Assembly (NCBI RefSeq): GCF_903652925.1
Contig: NZ_CAHLAR010000003.1
Span: forward strand, 496,001-560,000
DNA: 64,000 bases
From: Achromobacter anxifer
GTDB lineage: Bacteria > Pseudomonadota > Gammaproteobacteria > Burkholderiales > Burkholderiaceae_B
Direction of reading: 5' to 3'
Each line of letters opens with the position of its first letter. Position 1 is the first letter of the stretch. The translations under genes were made by a program, and so were the position numbers. The notes beneath the pieces are model-generated. The model saw nothing but the letters and a program-made list of their open reading frames with translations. It ran no database searches and was not told the DNA's origin. Shown one piece after another: positions 36,620-44,912 of the stretch.

Positions 36620-37561
36620 TTAATCAGTCCGTTTTTTCATGGACCGCGCCCGCTGGGCATCGCGCGCGCGCTTGCGCGCGGCCTCGTCTTCCACCCAGGC
36701 GACGAAGTGCTTGATCTTCGGCACCTCGGCCGAATGCTCGGAGTACGCGACGAAGTACGCGCCATCGCTGGGCTGCACGTAGTCCCAGGGAATCACCAGC
36801 TTGCCGGCCTGCAGTTCCTCTTCGGCCAGCAGCCGCGGCGTCAGCGCGATGCCGCAGCCGCCCTCGGCCGCGCGCACGCACATGTAGAAGGTATCGAAGC
36901 GGGGGCCGTGGTAGCTGCGGTCGGACTGGAACTGCTGGCGCGAGAAGTAGTCGTGCCAGGCTTCCGGACGCGAAGCGCACTGGATCAGCGCGTGCGCGCT
37001 CAGCGCTTCCAGGCTCTCCACGCGGTCGCCTGGCAGATAGCCGGGCGCGCATACCGGCACCACCTCGGCCTCGAACAGTTCGCGGCACTGCGCGCCGGGC
37101 AAGGTGCCGTGGCCGAAGAAAAAGGAAATGTCGATCTTGGCCTGCATCAGGTCGAAGGGCCGGGTCTCGCTGCGGACCTTGACCTGGATGTCCGGGTGCG
37201 CGGCCATGAAGCCCTGCAGCCGCGGAATCAGCCAGCGCGCGCCGAAGGTGGGCTGGGTGCCGATGGTGAGGACCTGGGTCTCGCTGCCGTAGGTCAGGAT
37301 GTAGCGCGAGGACATGTCCACCTGGTTCAGGATGGCCCTGACCTCGGACTGGTACAGCGCACCCGCGGGCGTCAGCTGCAGGCGCCGCCGCACGCGCAGG
37401 AACAGCGGGTTGCGCAGCAGCGCCTCCAGCTGCGCGATCTGCTTGCTGATCGCGCTCTGGGTCATGTGCAGTTCCTCGGCGGCGCGCGTGAAGCTCATGT
37501 GCCGCGCCACCGCCTCGAAACATTGCAGCGCCATCATCGATGGCATCAAACGCTTTTCCAT
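36620..37561 (-). CDS. LysR-family transcriptional regulator (GcvA type)
   Basis: 313 residues. It has an N-terminal winged helix-turn-helix (MMALQCFEAVARHMSFTRAAEELHM..SAISKQIAQLE, about 8-65) and an effector domain of the GcvA/AmpR subgroup. A lysine/arginine-rich C-terminal tail is present. It lies 79 bases upstream of the hglS-like gene on the same strand, so it is probably its regulator. A terminator-like stem at 37656 lies upstream, marking the end of the secG transcript. Confidence 0.9.
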   Translation of the reverse strand: MEKRLMPSMMALQCFEAVARHMSFTRAAEELHMTQSAISKQIAQLEALLRNPLFLRVRRRLQLTPAGALYQSEVRAILNQVDMSSRYILTYGSETQVLTIGTQPTFGARWLIPRLQGFMAAHPDIQVKVRSETRPFDLMQAKIDISFFFGHGTLPGAQCRELFEAEVVPVCAPGYLPGDRVESLEALSAHALIQCASRPEAWHDYFSRQQFQSDRSYHGPRFDTFYMCVRAAEGGCGIALTPRLLAEEELQAGKLVIPWDYVQPSDGAYFVAYSEHSAEVPKIKHFVAWVEDEAARKRARDAQRARSMKKRTD

Positions 37562-37655
37562 GGGGCCAATCCGGGTATGCCTGTGCAGGCGGGGACCAGA
37601 TACTGTCGCCGGCCGCCGCGCCTGCGCATTATCGCAGGCTGGCGCAACCCATGAA

Positions 37656-37679
37656 AAAGGCCGGCATATGCCGGCCTTT
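37656..37679. terminator. Intrinsic terminator after secG
   Basis: A 24-bp perfect palindrome AAAGGCCGGCATATGCCGGCCTTT, preceded by two more A's, lies 14 bases beyond the secG stop. It works for the leftward tpiA-secG transcript. Confidence 0.85.
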
Positions 37680-37693
37680 CCGTTCGCTGCGGC

Positions 37694-38191
37694 TTACTTC
37701 GCCGGCGTTTCGGCGGGCTTGTCGCCTGCGGCCGGAGCGGCTGGGGTGGCGGGCGCGGCGGGCACCGAGGGCACCGACGCGTCGGGCTTGGCCGGAGCCG
37801 CGGGCGCCGAACCGGCGCCGGGAACCGAGGACGAACCCGGCACCGAGGAAGCGCCGGCGGGCGCGCCAGGCGCGGCGCCCGGCACTTGCGGCACCGAACG
37901 GTCGGCCGGGAAGCTCTGCATCACGCCGGAATCGACGGCCGGGCCGCTAGTGCCCTTGTGGCTGACATAGGCCAGGCCGGCGGTGGAGGCGAAGAAGACC
38001 ACGGCGGCCCACTTGGTCGCGCGCGACAGGAAGTTCGCCGCGCCGGTGGCGCCGAACAGGCTGCCGGCCGAGCCGCTGCCGAAAGCGGACCCCATGTCGG
38101 CGCCTTTGCCCTGCTGAAGCAGGACCAGCATGATGATAGCCAGCGCCGAGATCACTTGGACGGCCAGCAAAACTTTGAGCATCAAGGGCAT
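37694..38191 (-). CDS. secG: Preprotein translocase subunit SecG
   Basis: 165 residues. SecG is a small inner-membrane partner of SecYE that assists protein export. The two transmembrane helices (about 4-25 and 58-78) flank the conserved LLQQGKGADMGSAFGSGSAGSLFGATGAANFL loop. The last 85 residues form a low-complexity Ala/Pro/Ser/Val tail (repeats such as PSVPAAPATPAAPAA), much longer than in enterobacterial SecG (about 110 residues in total). It lies 21 bases after tpiA, the standard order in betaproteobacteria. Confidence 0.96.
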   Translation of the reverse strand: MPLMLKVLLAVQVISALAIIMLVLLQQGKGADMGSAFGSGSAGSLFGATGAANFLSRATKWAAVVFFASTAGLAYVSHKGTSGPAVDSGVMQSFPADRSVPQVPGAAPGAPAGASSVPGSSSVPGAGSAPAAPAKPDASVPSVPAAPATPAAPAAGDKPAETPAK

Positions 38192-38212
38192 TACAGACTC
38201 CGGAACGGAAAC

Positions 38213-38959
38213 TTAGATGGCGGCGATTCGCAAAAATTCTTCGGCCACGAGCGACGCGCCGCCGACCAGGGCTCCGTCGATATCAGTCATGGCGAACAAA
38301 CTGGCGGCGTTGGCAGCTTTGACGCTGCCGCCGTACAACACTTGCACCTGCGCAGCGCCCAGCGCGCGCAGGGCGGCGCGGATGGCACCATGGACTTCCT
38401 GCGCCTGCTCGGGGCTGGCGGTGCGGCCGGTGCCGATGGCCCAGACGGGCTCGTAGGCCAGGACCATGCGTGAAACCGCCTCGGCGCCCAGCGCCAGCAC
38501 GGGCTTCAGCTGGCGTTCGATCACGGCCAGCGTATTGCCGGCTTCGCGGTCGGCCAGCGATTCGCCGACGCAGACCACCGGCGTCAGGCCGGCGGCCAGC
38601 GCAGCCTGGGCCTTGGCAGCCACGGCTTCGTCGGTTTCGCCGTGCAGCACGCGACGCTCGGAGTGGCCGGCCAGGGCCCAGCGGCAGCCGAATTCCTTCA
38701 GCATGGCGCCGGAGACTTCCCCGGTGTAGGCGCCCTTTTCGTGGGCGCTGACGTCTTGCGCGCCCCAGGACACGCTGCTGCCGGTCAGGGCCGACGCTGC
38801 CTGCGCGAGATAGGGAAACGGCACACAGATGCCGATTTCGCAGTGGCTCGCAGCATCCGCGGCGCGCAGCTCGGTCAGCAACGCGGCGTTCTCGGCCAGG
38901 TTGCCGTGCATCTTCCAGTTGCCCAGCACGAGGCGGGCGCGGTTTTCGACTGAAGTCAT
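38213..38959 (-). CDS. tpiA: Triosephosphate isomerase
   Basis: 248 residues, glycolytic/gluconeogenic enzyme interconverting dihydroxyacetone phosphate and glyceraldehyde-3-phosphate. Catalytic residues are visible: Asn14 and Lys16 (GNWKMHG), His99 (AGHSERR) and Glu170 (AYEPVWAIGTG), followed by the phosphate loop. The start MTSVENR is the family N-terminus. It forms a transcription unit with secG downstream. Confidence 0.97.
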   Translation of the reverse strand: MTSVENRARLVLGNWKMHGNLAENAALLTELRAADAASHCEIGICVPFPYLAQAASALTGSSVSWGAQDVSAHEKGAYTGEVSGAMLKEFGCRWALAGHSERRVLHGETDEAVAAKAQAALAAGLTPVVCVGESLADREAGNTLAVIERQLKPVLALGAEAVSRMVLAYEPVWAIGTGRTASPEQAQEVHGAIRAALRALGAAQVQVLYGGSVKAANAASLFAMTDIDGALVGGASLVAEEFLRIAAI

Positions 38960-39099
38960 GGCGAGGTATCTGTAACGGTTGGACTGGGGCGAGCCTGGAG
39001 CTGCGTAGCAACCGCCCACGGGCCTGCCTGGAAAAAATTCCAGGCGAAACCCGTGATTGTATCCTGTTGCGGGGCGCTACGCCGAGCGCCCCCCATTTC

Positions 39100-40077
39100 T
39101 TACATGGTCAGGATGATTTTGCCTATGTTTTCACCGCTTTCCATCATGGCGTGGGCGCGGGAGGCCTCGGCCAGCGGGAAGGTGGCGTGCACGATGGGCT
39201 TGATGGCCCCTTTTTCCAGCAGGGGCCAGGCCTGTTCGCGCAGGGCGCGGGCGATGGCGCCCTTGAACGCGACCGGACGGGGACGCAAGGTGGAGCCGGT
39301 GATGGTCAGGCGGCGGCGCATGACCTGGGCCGTATCCACATTGGCGTGGGCTCCGCCCAGCTGGGCGATGATGACGATGCGGCCGTCATCGGCCAGGCAC
39401 TGCATGTCGCGGCCGATGTAATCGCCGGCCACCATGTCCAGGATCACGTCGACGCCGCGGCCGCCGGTGGCGTCCAGCACTTCCTTCACGAAATCCTGGG
39501 TCTTGTAGTTGATGCCGCGCTCGGCGCCCAGCGCTTCCACGGCGCGGGCGCGGTCGTCGCTGCCCACCGTGGCGTAGACCTTGTGGCCCATGGCGCGGGC
39601 CAGCTGGATCGCCGTGGTGCCGATGCCGCTGGCGCCGCCGTGCACCAGCAGGGCCTCGCCTTCGGACAGGCGCCCGCGGTCGAACACGTTGCTCCAGACG
39701 GTGAAATAGGTTTCCGGCAAGCCGGCGGCCTCGATGTCGGACAGGCCCTTGGGAATGGGCAGGCATTGCGCCGCGGGCGCGACGCAATATTCCGCGTAGC
39801 CGCCGCCCGCCACCAAGGCGCAGACCTTGTCGCCCAACGCGAAACCGCTGCCGGCCAGGTCGCCGCCGACGATCTCGCCGGCCACTTCCAGGCCCGGCAG
39901 GTCCGAGGCGCCGCGCGGCGGAGCATAGTTGCCCTTGCGCTGGAACACGTCGGGGCGATTGACGCCCGCCGCGCTGACTTTGATCAGGACTTCACCCGCG
40001 CCGGCTTCCGGCGTGGGGCGCTCCACGGGGACCAGGACCTCGGGGCCACCAGGGCGAGAGATTTCTACGGCGTGCAT
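39100..40077 (-). CDS. NAD(P)H quinone oxidoreductase (PIG3 family)
   Basis: 325 residues, medium-chain reductase without zinc ligands. MHAVEISRPGGPEVLVPVERP opens the catalytic domain, GVNRPDVFQRKGNYAPPRGASD is the family segment, and HGGASGIGTTAIQLA is the NADPH motif. In related species a gene of this type lies between tpiA and pnp; here it adjoins tpiA, but pnp is 20 kb away. It is paralogous to 25583-26581. Physiological substrate uncertain (quinones or enones). Confidence 0.88.
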   Translation of the reverse strand: MHAVEISRPGGPEVLVPVERPTPEAGAGEVLIKVSAAGVNRPDVFQRKGNYAPPRGASDLPGLEVAGEIVGGDLAGSGFALGDKVCALVAGGGYAEYCVAPAAQCLPIPKGLSDIEAAGLPETYFTVWSNVFDRGRLSEGEALLVHGGASGIGTTAIQLARAMGHKVYATVGSDDRARAVEALGAERGINYKTQDFVKEVLDATGGRGVDVILDMVAGDYIGRDMQCLADDGRIVIIAQLGGAHANVDTAQVMRRRLTITGSTLRPRPVAFKGAIARALREQAWPLLEKGAIKPIVHATFPLAEASRAHAMMESGENIGKIILTM

Positions 40078-40192
40078 CGCGTGCCTCCTTTGCAGCAAAT
40101 GGATTATTATTGCGCCCTTTACGGCGTATCGTGTTTCCGGCGTGGCAGATTGTTTGCCCAGTGGCCGGATTGCCTGGCGATATGCAGTACCC

Positions 40193-40280
40193 GGAAGCGT
40201 GGCAGAGTGGTCGATTGCACCGGTCTTGAAAACCGGCAACGGGCAACCGTTCGTGAGTTCGAATCTCACCGCTTCCGCCA
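40193..40280 (+). tRNA. tRNA-Ser(UGA)
   Basis: 88 nt with encoded CCA. Acceptor arms GGAAGCG/CGCTTCC pair; the anticodon stem CCGGT/ACCGG encloses CTTGAAA, giving anticodon UGA. A long variable arm (AACGGGCAACCGTT) is typical of serine tRNA. It is followed by its own terminator. Confidence 0.96.
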
Positions 40281-40292
40281 GGACAAGAAATC

Positions 40293-40319
40293 AAGCCCTT
40301 GCGCATGCAAGGGCTTTTT
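40293..40319 (+). terminator. Terminator of tRNA-Ser
   Basis: A 10-bp stem AAGCCCTTGC / GCAAGGGCTT with a 4-base loop and a T-run begins 13 bases after the tRNA. Confidence 0.88.
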
Positions 40320-40373
40320 CTTTGTTTGCGCCGTGTGCGCGGGCCAGGATGTCCAGAAGCCGCGCCTTGCACC

Positions 40374-41513
40374 TCAGCCGCGGCCGGCGCGCAAGCGCGC
40401 CAGAATCTGCTCCCGATGCTGATCCAGCCCGGGCACTTCGCCCCCTGAGGCCGGCAAGGGTTTGGAGAACCTCACGGGGAAACCGACCCGGAGTCCGTCC
40501 GGCGTATCCGCGGCGATGGCGCGGTGGCGCACATGCGGATCCTCGAACACCTCGTCATGCAGCAGCACCGGCGCCCAGGGTATGTCCCGACCCGCGAAGA
40601 CCTGCTCCCAATCGGCCAGGCGGCGGCTCTTGAACAGCGCGCTCAGGCTATCGTGCAATGCCCGCTTCTCCCGCATCCGCCCCGCCCTCGTTTGATAGCG
40701 CGGCAGGGCCAGCTCGGGACAGGCCGGCGCGAGCGCCTCGCACAGGTTGTGCCAGAACGATTCCTCCAGGATGCCGAGGGCCAGATGCCGGCCATCCGCC
40801 GTTTCGAAGATGTCATTGTCGGGCATGACGTGCGTCAGGTTCTCCACGGCGCCACCTGACGGGCCGTTCATGGCATGCAGGGCCGGCGCCATCCATGCCG
40901 TCAAGGTGTCGTGGATAGACACGTCCAGATGCTGTCCTGTGCCAGACTGGCGCGCGTCCTGCACGGCAGCCAGTATGGCAAGCGCCGCATGCATGGCCGC
41001 GCAGTAATCCGACAGGCGCAGCCGGGGCCGCGCCACCACATCGCGGACCTGCGACGGCACGGCCCAGTATCCGGCCAGGGCCATGTAGTTCACGTCATGG
41101 CCGGGACGTTGCGCATAGGGACCGGTCTGGCCAAAGCCTGAAATCGAGCACAGCACGATACGCGGGTTGGCTCGCGCCAACTGCGCATAGTCCAGCCCCA
41201 GATTCGCCATCACGCCGGGCCTGAACCCCTCCACCACGACATCGCTGCCCGCCGCCAGATCCAGCAGGATGCGCCTGTCTTCCTCGCGCTTCAGGTCCAG
41301 GCAGATGGACTGCTTGCCGCGGTTGTACTTGGCGAAAGTCTCCGCGCCCAGTTGCCTGGCGGTGTCGCCTTGCGGCTTCTCCACCTTGATCACGGTTGCG
41401 CCCAGTTGCCCCAGCAGCATGGCGGTGTAGGGCCCGGGATGCAGCTGCCCCATGTCCAGCACCGACAAGCCGCTCAGATAGCCCGCCGCGTCCGGCTTCG
41501 CGCCGGCGCTCAT
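40374..41513 (-). CDS. Family III CoA-transferase (CaiB/BaiF)
   Basis: 379 residues. Family III CoA-transferases move CoA between carboxylates through an aspartyl-CoA intermediate. The catalytic aspartate lies in PGHDVNYMALAG, and the N-terminal GLSVLDMGQLHPGPYTAMLLGQLGATVIKVEKPQGD is characteristic. It starts within the stop of the acyl-CoA dehydrogenase gene (ATGA overlap), so the two act in one pathway: activation of an acid to its CoA ester followed by a redox step. Substrate unknown. Confidence 0.9.
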   Translation of the reverse strand: MSAGAKPDAAGYLSGLSVLDMGQLHPGPYTAMLLGQLGATVIKVEKPQGDTARQLGAETFAKYNRGKQSICLDLKREEDRRILLDLAAGSDVVVEGFRPGVMANLGLDYAQLARANPRIVLCSISGFGQTGPYAQRPGHDVNYMALAGYWAVPSQVRDVVARPRLRLSDYCAAMHAALAILAAVQDARQSGTGQHLDVSIHDTLTAWMAPALHAMNGPSGGAVENLTHVMPDNDIFETADGRHLALGILEESFWHNLCEALAPACPELALPRYQTRAGRMREKRALHDSLSALFKSRRLADWEQVFAGRDIPWAPVLLHDEVFEDPHVRHRAIAADTPDGLRVGFPVRFSKPLPASGGEVPGLDQHREQILARLRAGRG

Positions 41514-42664
41514 GCGAGCAGCCCCTTGGCAATGGTGTTGCGCTGGATTTCGCTGGTGCCGGTGACGATGCGGTACAGGCGCAGGCGGCGGAAGATGAAT
41601 TCCACCGGATGATTCTTCGTCACGCCAACGTTGCCGTGTATCTGCATGGCCTTGTCGGCGATTTCAAAGCAGCGCTCCGACACGAAGAGCTTGCACATCG
41701 AGGCGGCTTCGCGCACGTCCTCGCCCGCATCGGCGCGGTCGGCCGTGGCCAGCACCATCTGTTCGCAGGCGTAGAGCGCCGTCGCCATGTCGGCCAGCAT
41801 GTGTTGTATGGCCTGGAAGCGGCTGATGGGGCCGCCGAATTGCTGGCGGTGCCTGGCATAGTCCAGCGCCAGCCTGAAGGCCTGGCGCGCCAGCCCTATC
41901 ATGGTCGGGCAATGCAGCAGGCGGTTCACGCTGACGCGGTTCATGGCGATCTTGAAACCCTGCCCCTCTTGGCCGATCAGGTTCTTCTTCGGCACGCGGA
42001 CCTGGTCCAGCACGATGTCCGCATCGACGTACTGCCCCGTCATCGGCACGCAATCGTGCACCAGCCGCACGCCCGGGCTGTCCAGGTCGATGAAAATCGC
42101 CGAGATGCCCTCCGCTCCCCGCTCGGGATCGGTGACGCACATGGTGATGGCGAAGTCGGCGAAGGTCGAGGCCGTGATGTAGTGCTTGACCCCCGTCACG
42201 ACGTAGTCTTCGCCGTCGGCCACGGCAGTGGTCTGCAGGCGCGTGGCATCGGAGCCCGACTGCGGCTCGGTCATGGCGAAGCAGGCCCCGCGCTCGGCAT
42301 TGACCACGGGCATGATGTAGCGATCATGCTGGTACGGCGTCGCGTACTGGACCAGGTTGCCGATGCGCGAAGGGCCGCCCCAATCGCCCAGCACATGGGG
42401 AAACAGGATCGCGCCGGACGCCGCGACGTCGTCCTTGAGCAGGCACAGGTCGCGGTAGGAAAGCCCCTGTCCGCCCAGTTCGCGCGGAAGCTGCGCGCCA
42501 TAGAACCCCAGCTCCCGGCACCGCTTCCACACGGACTGCACCAGGTCGCGCGCGAACTTGTCCTCGTAGCCCAGTCCCAGCGACTGTTCTAGCGGTATCA
42601 GCTCGTCCTGCAGGTATTGCTGCAAACGGCCACGCAGGCCGGCCAGCGTGTTGTCTTGGGGCAT
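41510..42664 (-). CDS. Acyl-CoA dehydrogenase-family flavoprotein lacking the usual catalytic Glu
   Basis: 384 residues with the full ACAD fold: FAMTEPQSGSD flavin/substrate segment, the helical C-terminal domain, and QIHGNVGVTKNHPVEF. The base that abstracts the alpha-proton in most members (Glu of YEGTSEIQ) is a threonine here (Thr368 in IVTGTSEIQ). The alternative position in helix G, glutamate in isovaleryl-CoA dehydrogenases, also appears not to be acidic (VSVNRLL). Either the base is elsewhere or the protein does another reaction, such as CoA-ester reduction. Start at MPQDNT after a GGAG site. A LysR gene is divergent. Confidence 0.85.
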   Translation of the reverse strand: MPQDNTLAGLRGRLQQYLQDELIPLEQSLGLGYEDKFARDLVQSVWKRCRELGFYGAQLPRELGGQGLSYRDLCLLKDDVAASGAILFPHVLGDWGGPSRIGNLVQYATPYQHDRYIMPVVNAERGACFAMTEPQSGSDATRLQTTAVADGEDYVVTGVKHYITASTFADFAITMCVTDPERGAEGISAIFIDLDSPGVRLVHDCVPMTGQYVDADIVLDQVRVPKKNLIGQEGQGFKIAMNRVSVNRLLHCPTMIGLARQAFRLALDYARHRQQFGGPISRFQAIQHMLADMATALYACEQMVLATADRADAGEDVREAASMCKLFVSERCFEIADKAMQIHGNVGVTKNHPVEFIFRRLRLYRIVTGTSEIQRNTIAKGLLA

Positions 42665-42715
42665 GTCGTCTCCTCTGAGTAGCCCCCAGCTTGACAGCAC
42701 CCAGCATCCTCGCAA

Positions 42716-42739
42716 TTATCTTTTCTTCGTTTTCGATAA
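42716..42739. promoter_or_regulatory. Candidate LysR box
   Basis: A TTATC ... GATAA inverted repeat with a 14-base T-rich spacer lies in the 87-bp region between the divergent ACAD and LysR genes. Such spaced dyads are usual LysR recognition sites. No binding evidence exists. Confidence 0.35.
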
Positions 42740-42751
42740 CGCGGCGGAATC

Positions 42752-43678
42752 ATGAGGCTGGAAGATCTGGACTATTTCCTGGCGGTCGCCCGGCTGGGCC
42801 ACGTGGGCCGGGCCGCCGATGGCATCGGCGTCAGCCAGCCCGCGCTGACCAAAGGCATCCGGCGCCTGGAAGAAGAACTGAAGCTGCAGCTGTTCATCCG
42901 CACCCCCAAGGGCATGGAACTGACGGTGCCAGGGCGGGCGTTCTATCAGCGTTCGATGCAGGCAAGACGAGAGCTCGACGACGCCATGCAGGAAGCCGGC
43001 GACCTGCACCGCGGCAGCATCGGCCTGCTGCGCGTCGGGGTCACGCCCCTGCTGGCCGAACCTTTCTTCAATCCGGCCTGCGTGGAACTGCTGGCGCAAC
43101 GGCCCGCGGCCAAGGTCCAGGTCATGGTCAGCCTGAACGACGCCTTGATTCCCGCCCTGCGCCAGGGGGACCTGGACTTCGCCATCAGTTCGCTGTTCGA
43201 ATCCGCCACGGCGGCGGAATTCGACCGCGAACCCTTGTTCTCCGACAAACTCTTCGTCGCCGCCCGGCCCGGCCATCCCTTGCTGGACCGCCGCAAGATC
43301 CGCTTTGCCGACCTTGCGGGCTACCAATGGATGCTGCCCGGCCCGCAAGCAGCATCGCGGCGCTGGCTGGAAGCCAAATTCGAGCAGCACGGCTCGGCTC
43401 CGCCCAATGTGATGATCGAATCCAATGCATCGGTATCGGGCTTGCTGGGCATCCTGCACAGCACGGACCTGCTGACGCTGGTCAGCGAAATCACCTTGTC
43501 CGCGCATGCCGGCCAGGGCCTCAGCATCCTGCCCCTGGACGACATGACCTGGCACCGTCAGATCGGCGTGCTGACGCGGCGCAACAGCTATCAATCGCCG
43601 CTCACGCAGCGGCTGCTGGAAATACTGCGGGACCATGCCCGCACCCGCTCGGGCGCCTCGGCCCCGCGCCCCGCCTAG
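42752..43678 (+). CDS. LysR-family transcriptional regulator
   Basis: 308 residues. It has an N-terminal winged helix (LEDLDYFLAVARLGHVGRAADGIGVSQPALTKGIRRLE, about 3-60) and an effector domain starting with SIGLLRVGVTPLLAEP. It is divergent from the ACAD/CoA-transferase operon and most likely controls it. Its end overlaps the end of the convergent Bug gene by four bases, an unusually tight packing. Confidence 0.92.
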   Translation: MRLEDLDYFLAVARLGHVGRAADGIGVSQPALTKGIRRLEEELKLQLFIRTPKGMELTVPGRAFYQRSMQARRELDDAMQEAGDLHRGSIGLLRVGVTPLLAEPFFNPACVELLAQRPAAKVQVMVSLNDALIPALRQGDLDFAISSLFESATAAEFDREPLFSDKLFVAARPGHPLLDRRKIRFADLAGYQWMLPGPQAASRRWLEAKFEQHGSAPPNVMIESNASVSGLLGILHSTDLLTLVSEITLSAHAGQGLSILPLDDMTWHRQIGVLTRRNSYQSPLTQRLLEILRDHARTRSGASAPRPA

Positions 43679-44688
43679 TCCGCCTTCAGGTCCAGTTTCT
43701 TGATCAGCGGACCGTAGCGGGCCGACTCCTCGTCGATGAGCGTGCGCAGTTGCTGCGGCGTGCCGGGAATGGGCGTGAACGACTGCGACGCCAGCGCCTG
43801 CAATACCTGAGGGTCCTGCATCGCGCGGCCGACGGCGGCATTGAGCCGGTCCACGATGGCCTGCGGCGTGCCTTTGGGCACGGCGATGCCGGCCCAGCTG
43901 CCGCTGTCGAACCCGGCGTAGCCCAATTCCGCCACCGAGGGAACCTCTGGCAGGGATGCCGCGCGCTTGGCGCTGGTGACGGCCAAGGCGCGGATCTTGT
44001 CCGACGCGATGAAAGGCATGGCCGGCGCCACCGCCACGATGGCGATATCGATCTGGCCGCCCACCAGATCGTTGAGCGCGTTGCTGCCGCCCCGGTATGG
44101 CACGTGGATCGCATCCAGGCCGAAATGCTGCTTGAGCGTTTCGAACGTCAGGTGCATCGAAGAGCCTATGCCGGGGCTGCCATAGCTGAGCTTGCCCGGA
44201 TTGGCGCGGGCATAGGCAAGCAGCTCCGGAAACGTCTTGACCGGCAAGGCCTTGCTGACCAGGACCACGTGCGGCGCGATGCTCAGGCCGGATACCGGCG
44301 TCAGATCGGCAATGGGGTCGAACGACAGATTGGGCGTAAGGTGCTTGGCGATGGCGAAATTGCCGCCGTATTCCAGCAGGGTGTAGCCATCCGCGGGCGC
44401 GTTCGCGACCTTGGCTCCGCCCAGGTTGCCGCCGCCCCCGCCCACGTTCTCGACAATGATGGTCTGGCCCAGATCCTTGCCCAGCGGCACCGCGACCAGG
44501 CGGGCGATGTAGTCGAATTGGCCGCCGGCCGAGAATGGCACGACGAAGCGTATGGGCTTGTCGGGATATCCGGACGCCGCCGCGCCAGACGCCTGCGCGG
44601 GGCCCGCCATCAGCGCGGCGAGGCCCAGGCCAGCGCACACCAGGGCACGGGCCGCTCTGCCCCTGAGGCGGGGATTTCGCTTGTTCAT
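43675..44688 (-). CDS. Bug-family (TctC-like) receptor
   Basis: 337 residues with an arginine-rich signal peptide ending near PAQASG. Family segments are YPDKPIRFVVPFSAGGQFDYIARL, VENVGGGGGNLGG, KLSYGSPGIGSSMHL and VPYRGGSNALNDLVGGQID. The usual GGxxDxxAR start of the ligand-binding loop reads GGQFDYIAR. It binds an unknown carboxylate in the periplasm. Its context, between the ACAD/CoA-transferase/LysR set and a divergently placed acyl-CoA synthetase, suggests it feeds acid substrates to that pathway. Start at MNKRNPR after a GGAGACAAG site. Confidence 0.9.
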   Translation of the reverse strand: MNKRNPRLRGRAARALVCAGLGLAALMAGPAQASGAAASGYPDKPIRFVVPFSAGGQFDYIARLVAVPLGKDLGQTIIVENVGGGGGNLGGAKVANAPADGYTLLEYGGNFAIAKHLTPNLSFDPIADLTPVSGLSIAPHVVLVSKALPVKTFPELLAYARANPGKLSYGSPGIGSSMHLTFETLKQHFGLDAIHVPYRGGSNALNDLVGGQIDIAIVAVAPAMPFIASDKIRALAVTSAKRAASLPEVPSVAELGYAGFDSGSWAGIAVPKGTPQAIVDRLNAAVGRAMQDPQVLQALASQSFTPIPGTPQQLRTLIDEESARYGPLIKKLDLKAD

Positions 44689-44912
44689 CTTGTCTCCAGT
44701 TCTTGTACGAGGCGCGCCGGTGCCGGCCCGCTTTCGCATAGAGGTAACCCGCGAGCCGTCGGCACATGATGCCGCAGCGGGCGAATTCCATAACGCCAGG
44801 GAATCGCGCTGCCGCGATAACGGCGCGGCATGAGAATCCGCGGCTTGGTTATCCGCTCAGGGCTTGCGGCATCGCACGATAGCGCCACGCAAAACCCCGA
44901 CACGGACAGACC

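Noticed and set aside
36651-36690. GC alternating stretch (CGCGCGCGCG) as a regulatory hairpin
   Set aside because: It lies inside the coding end of the LysR gene, in codons for Arg/Ala, so codon usage explains it.
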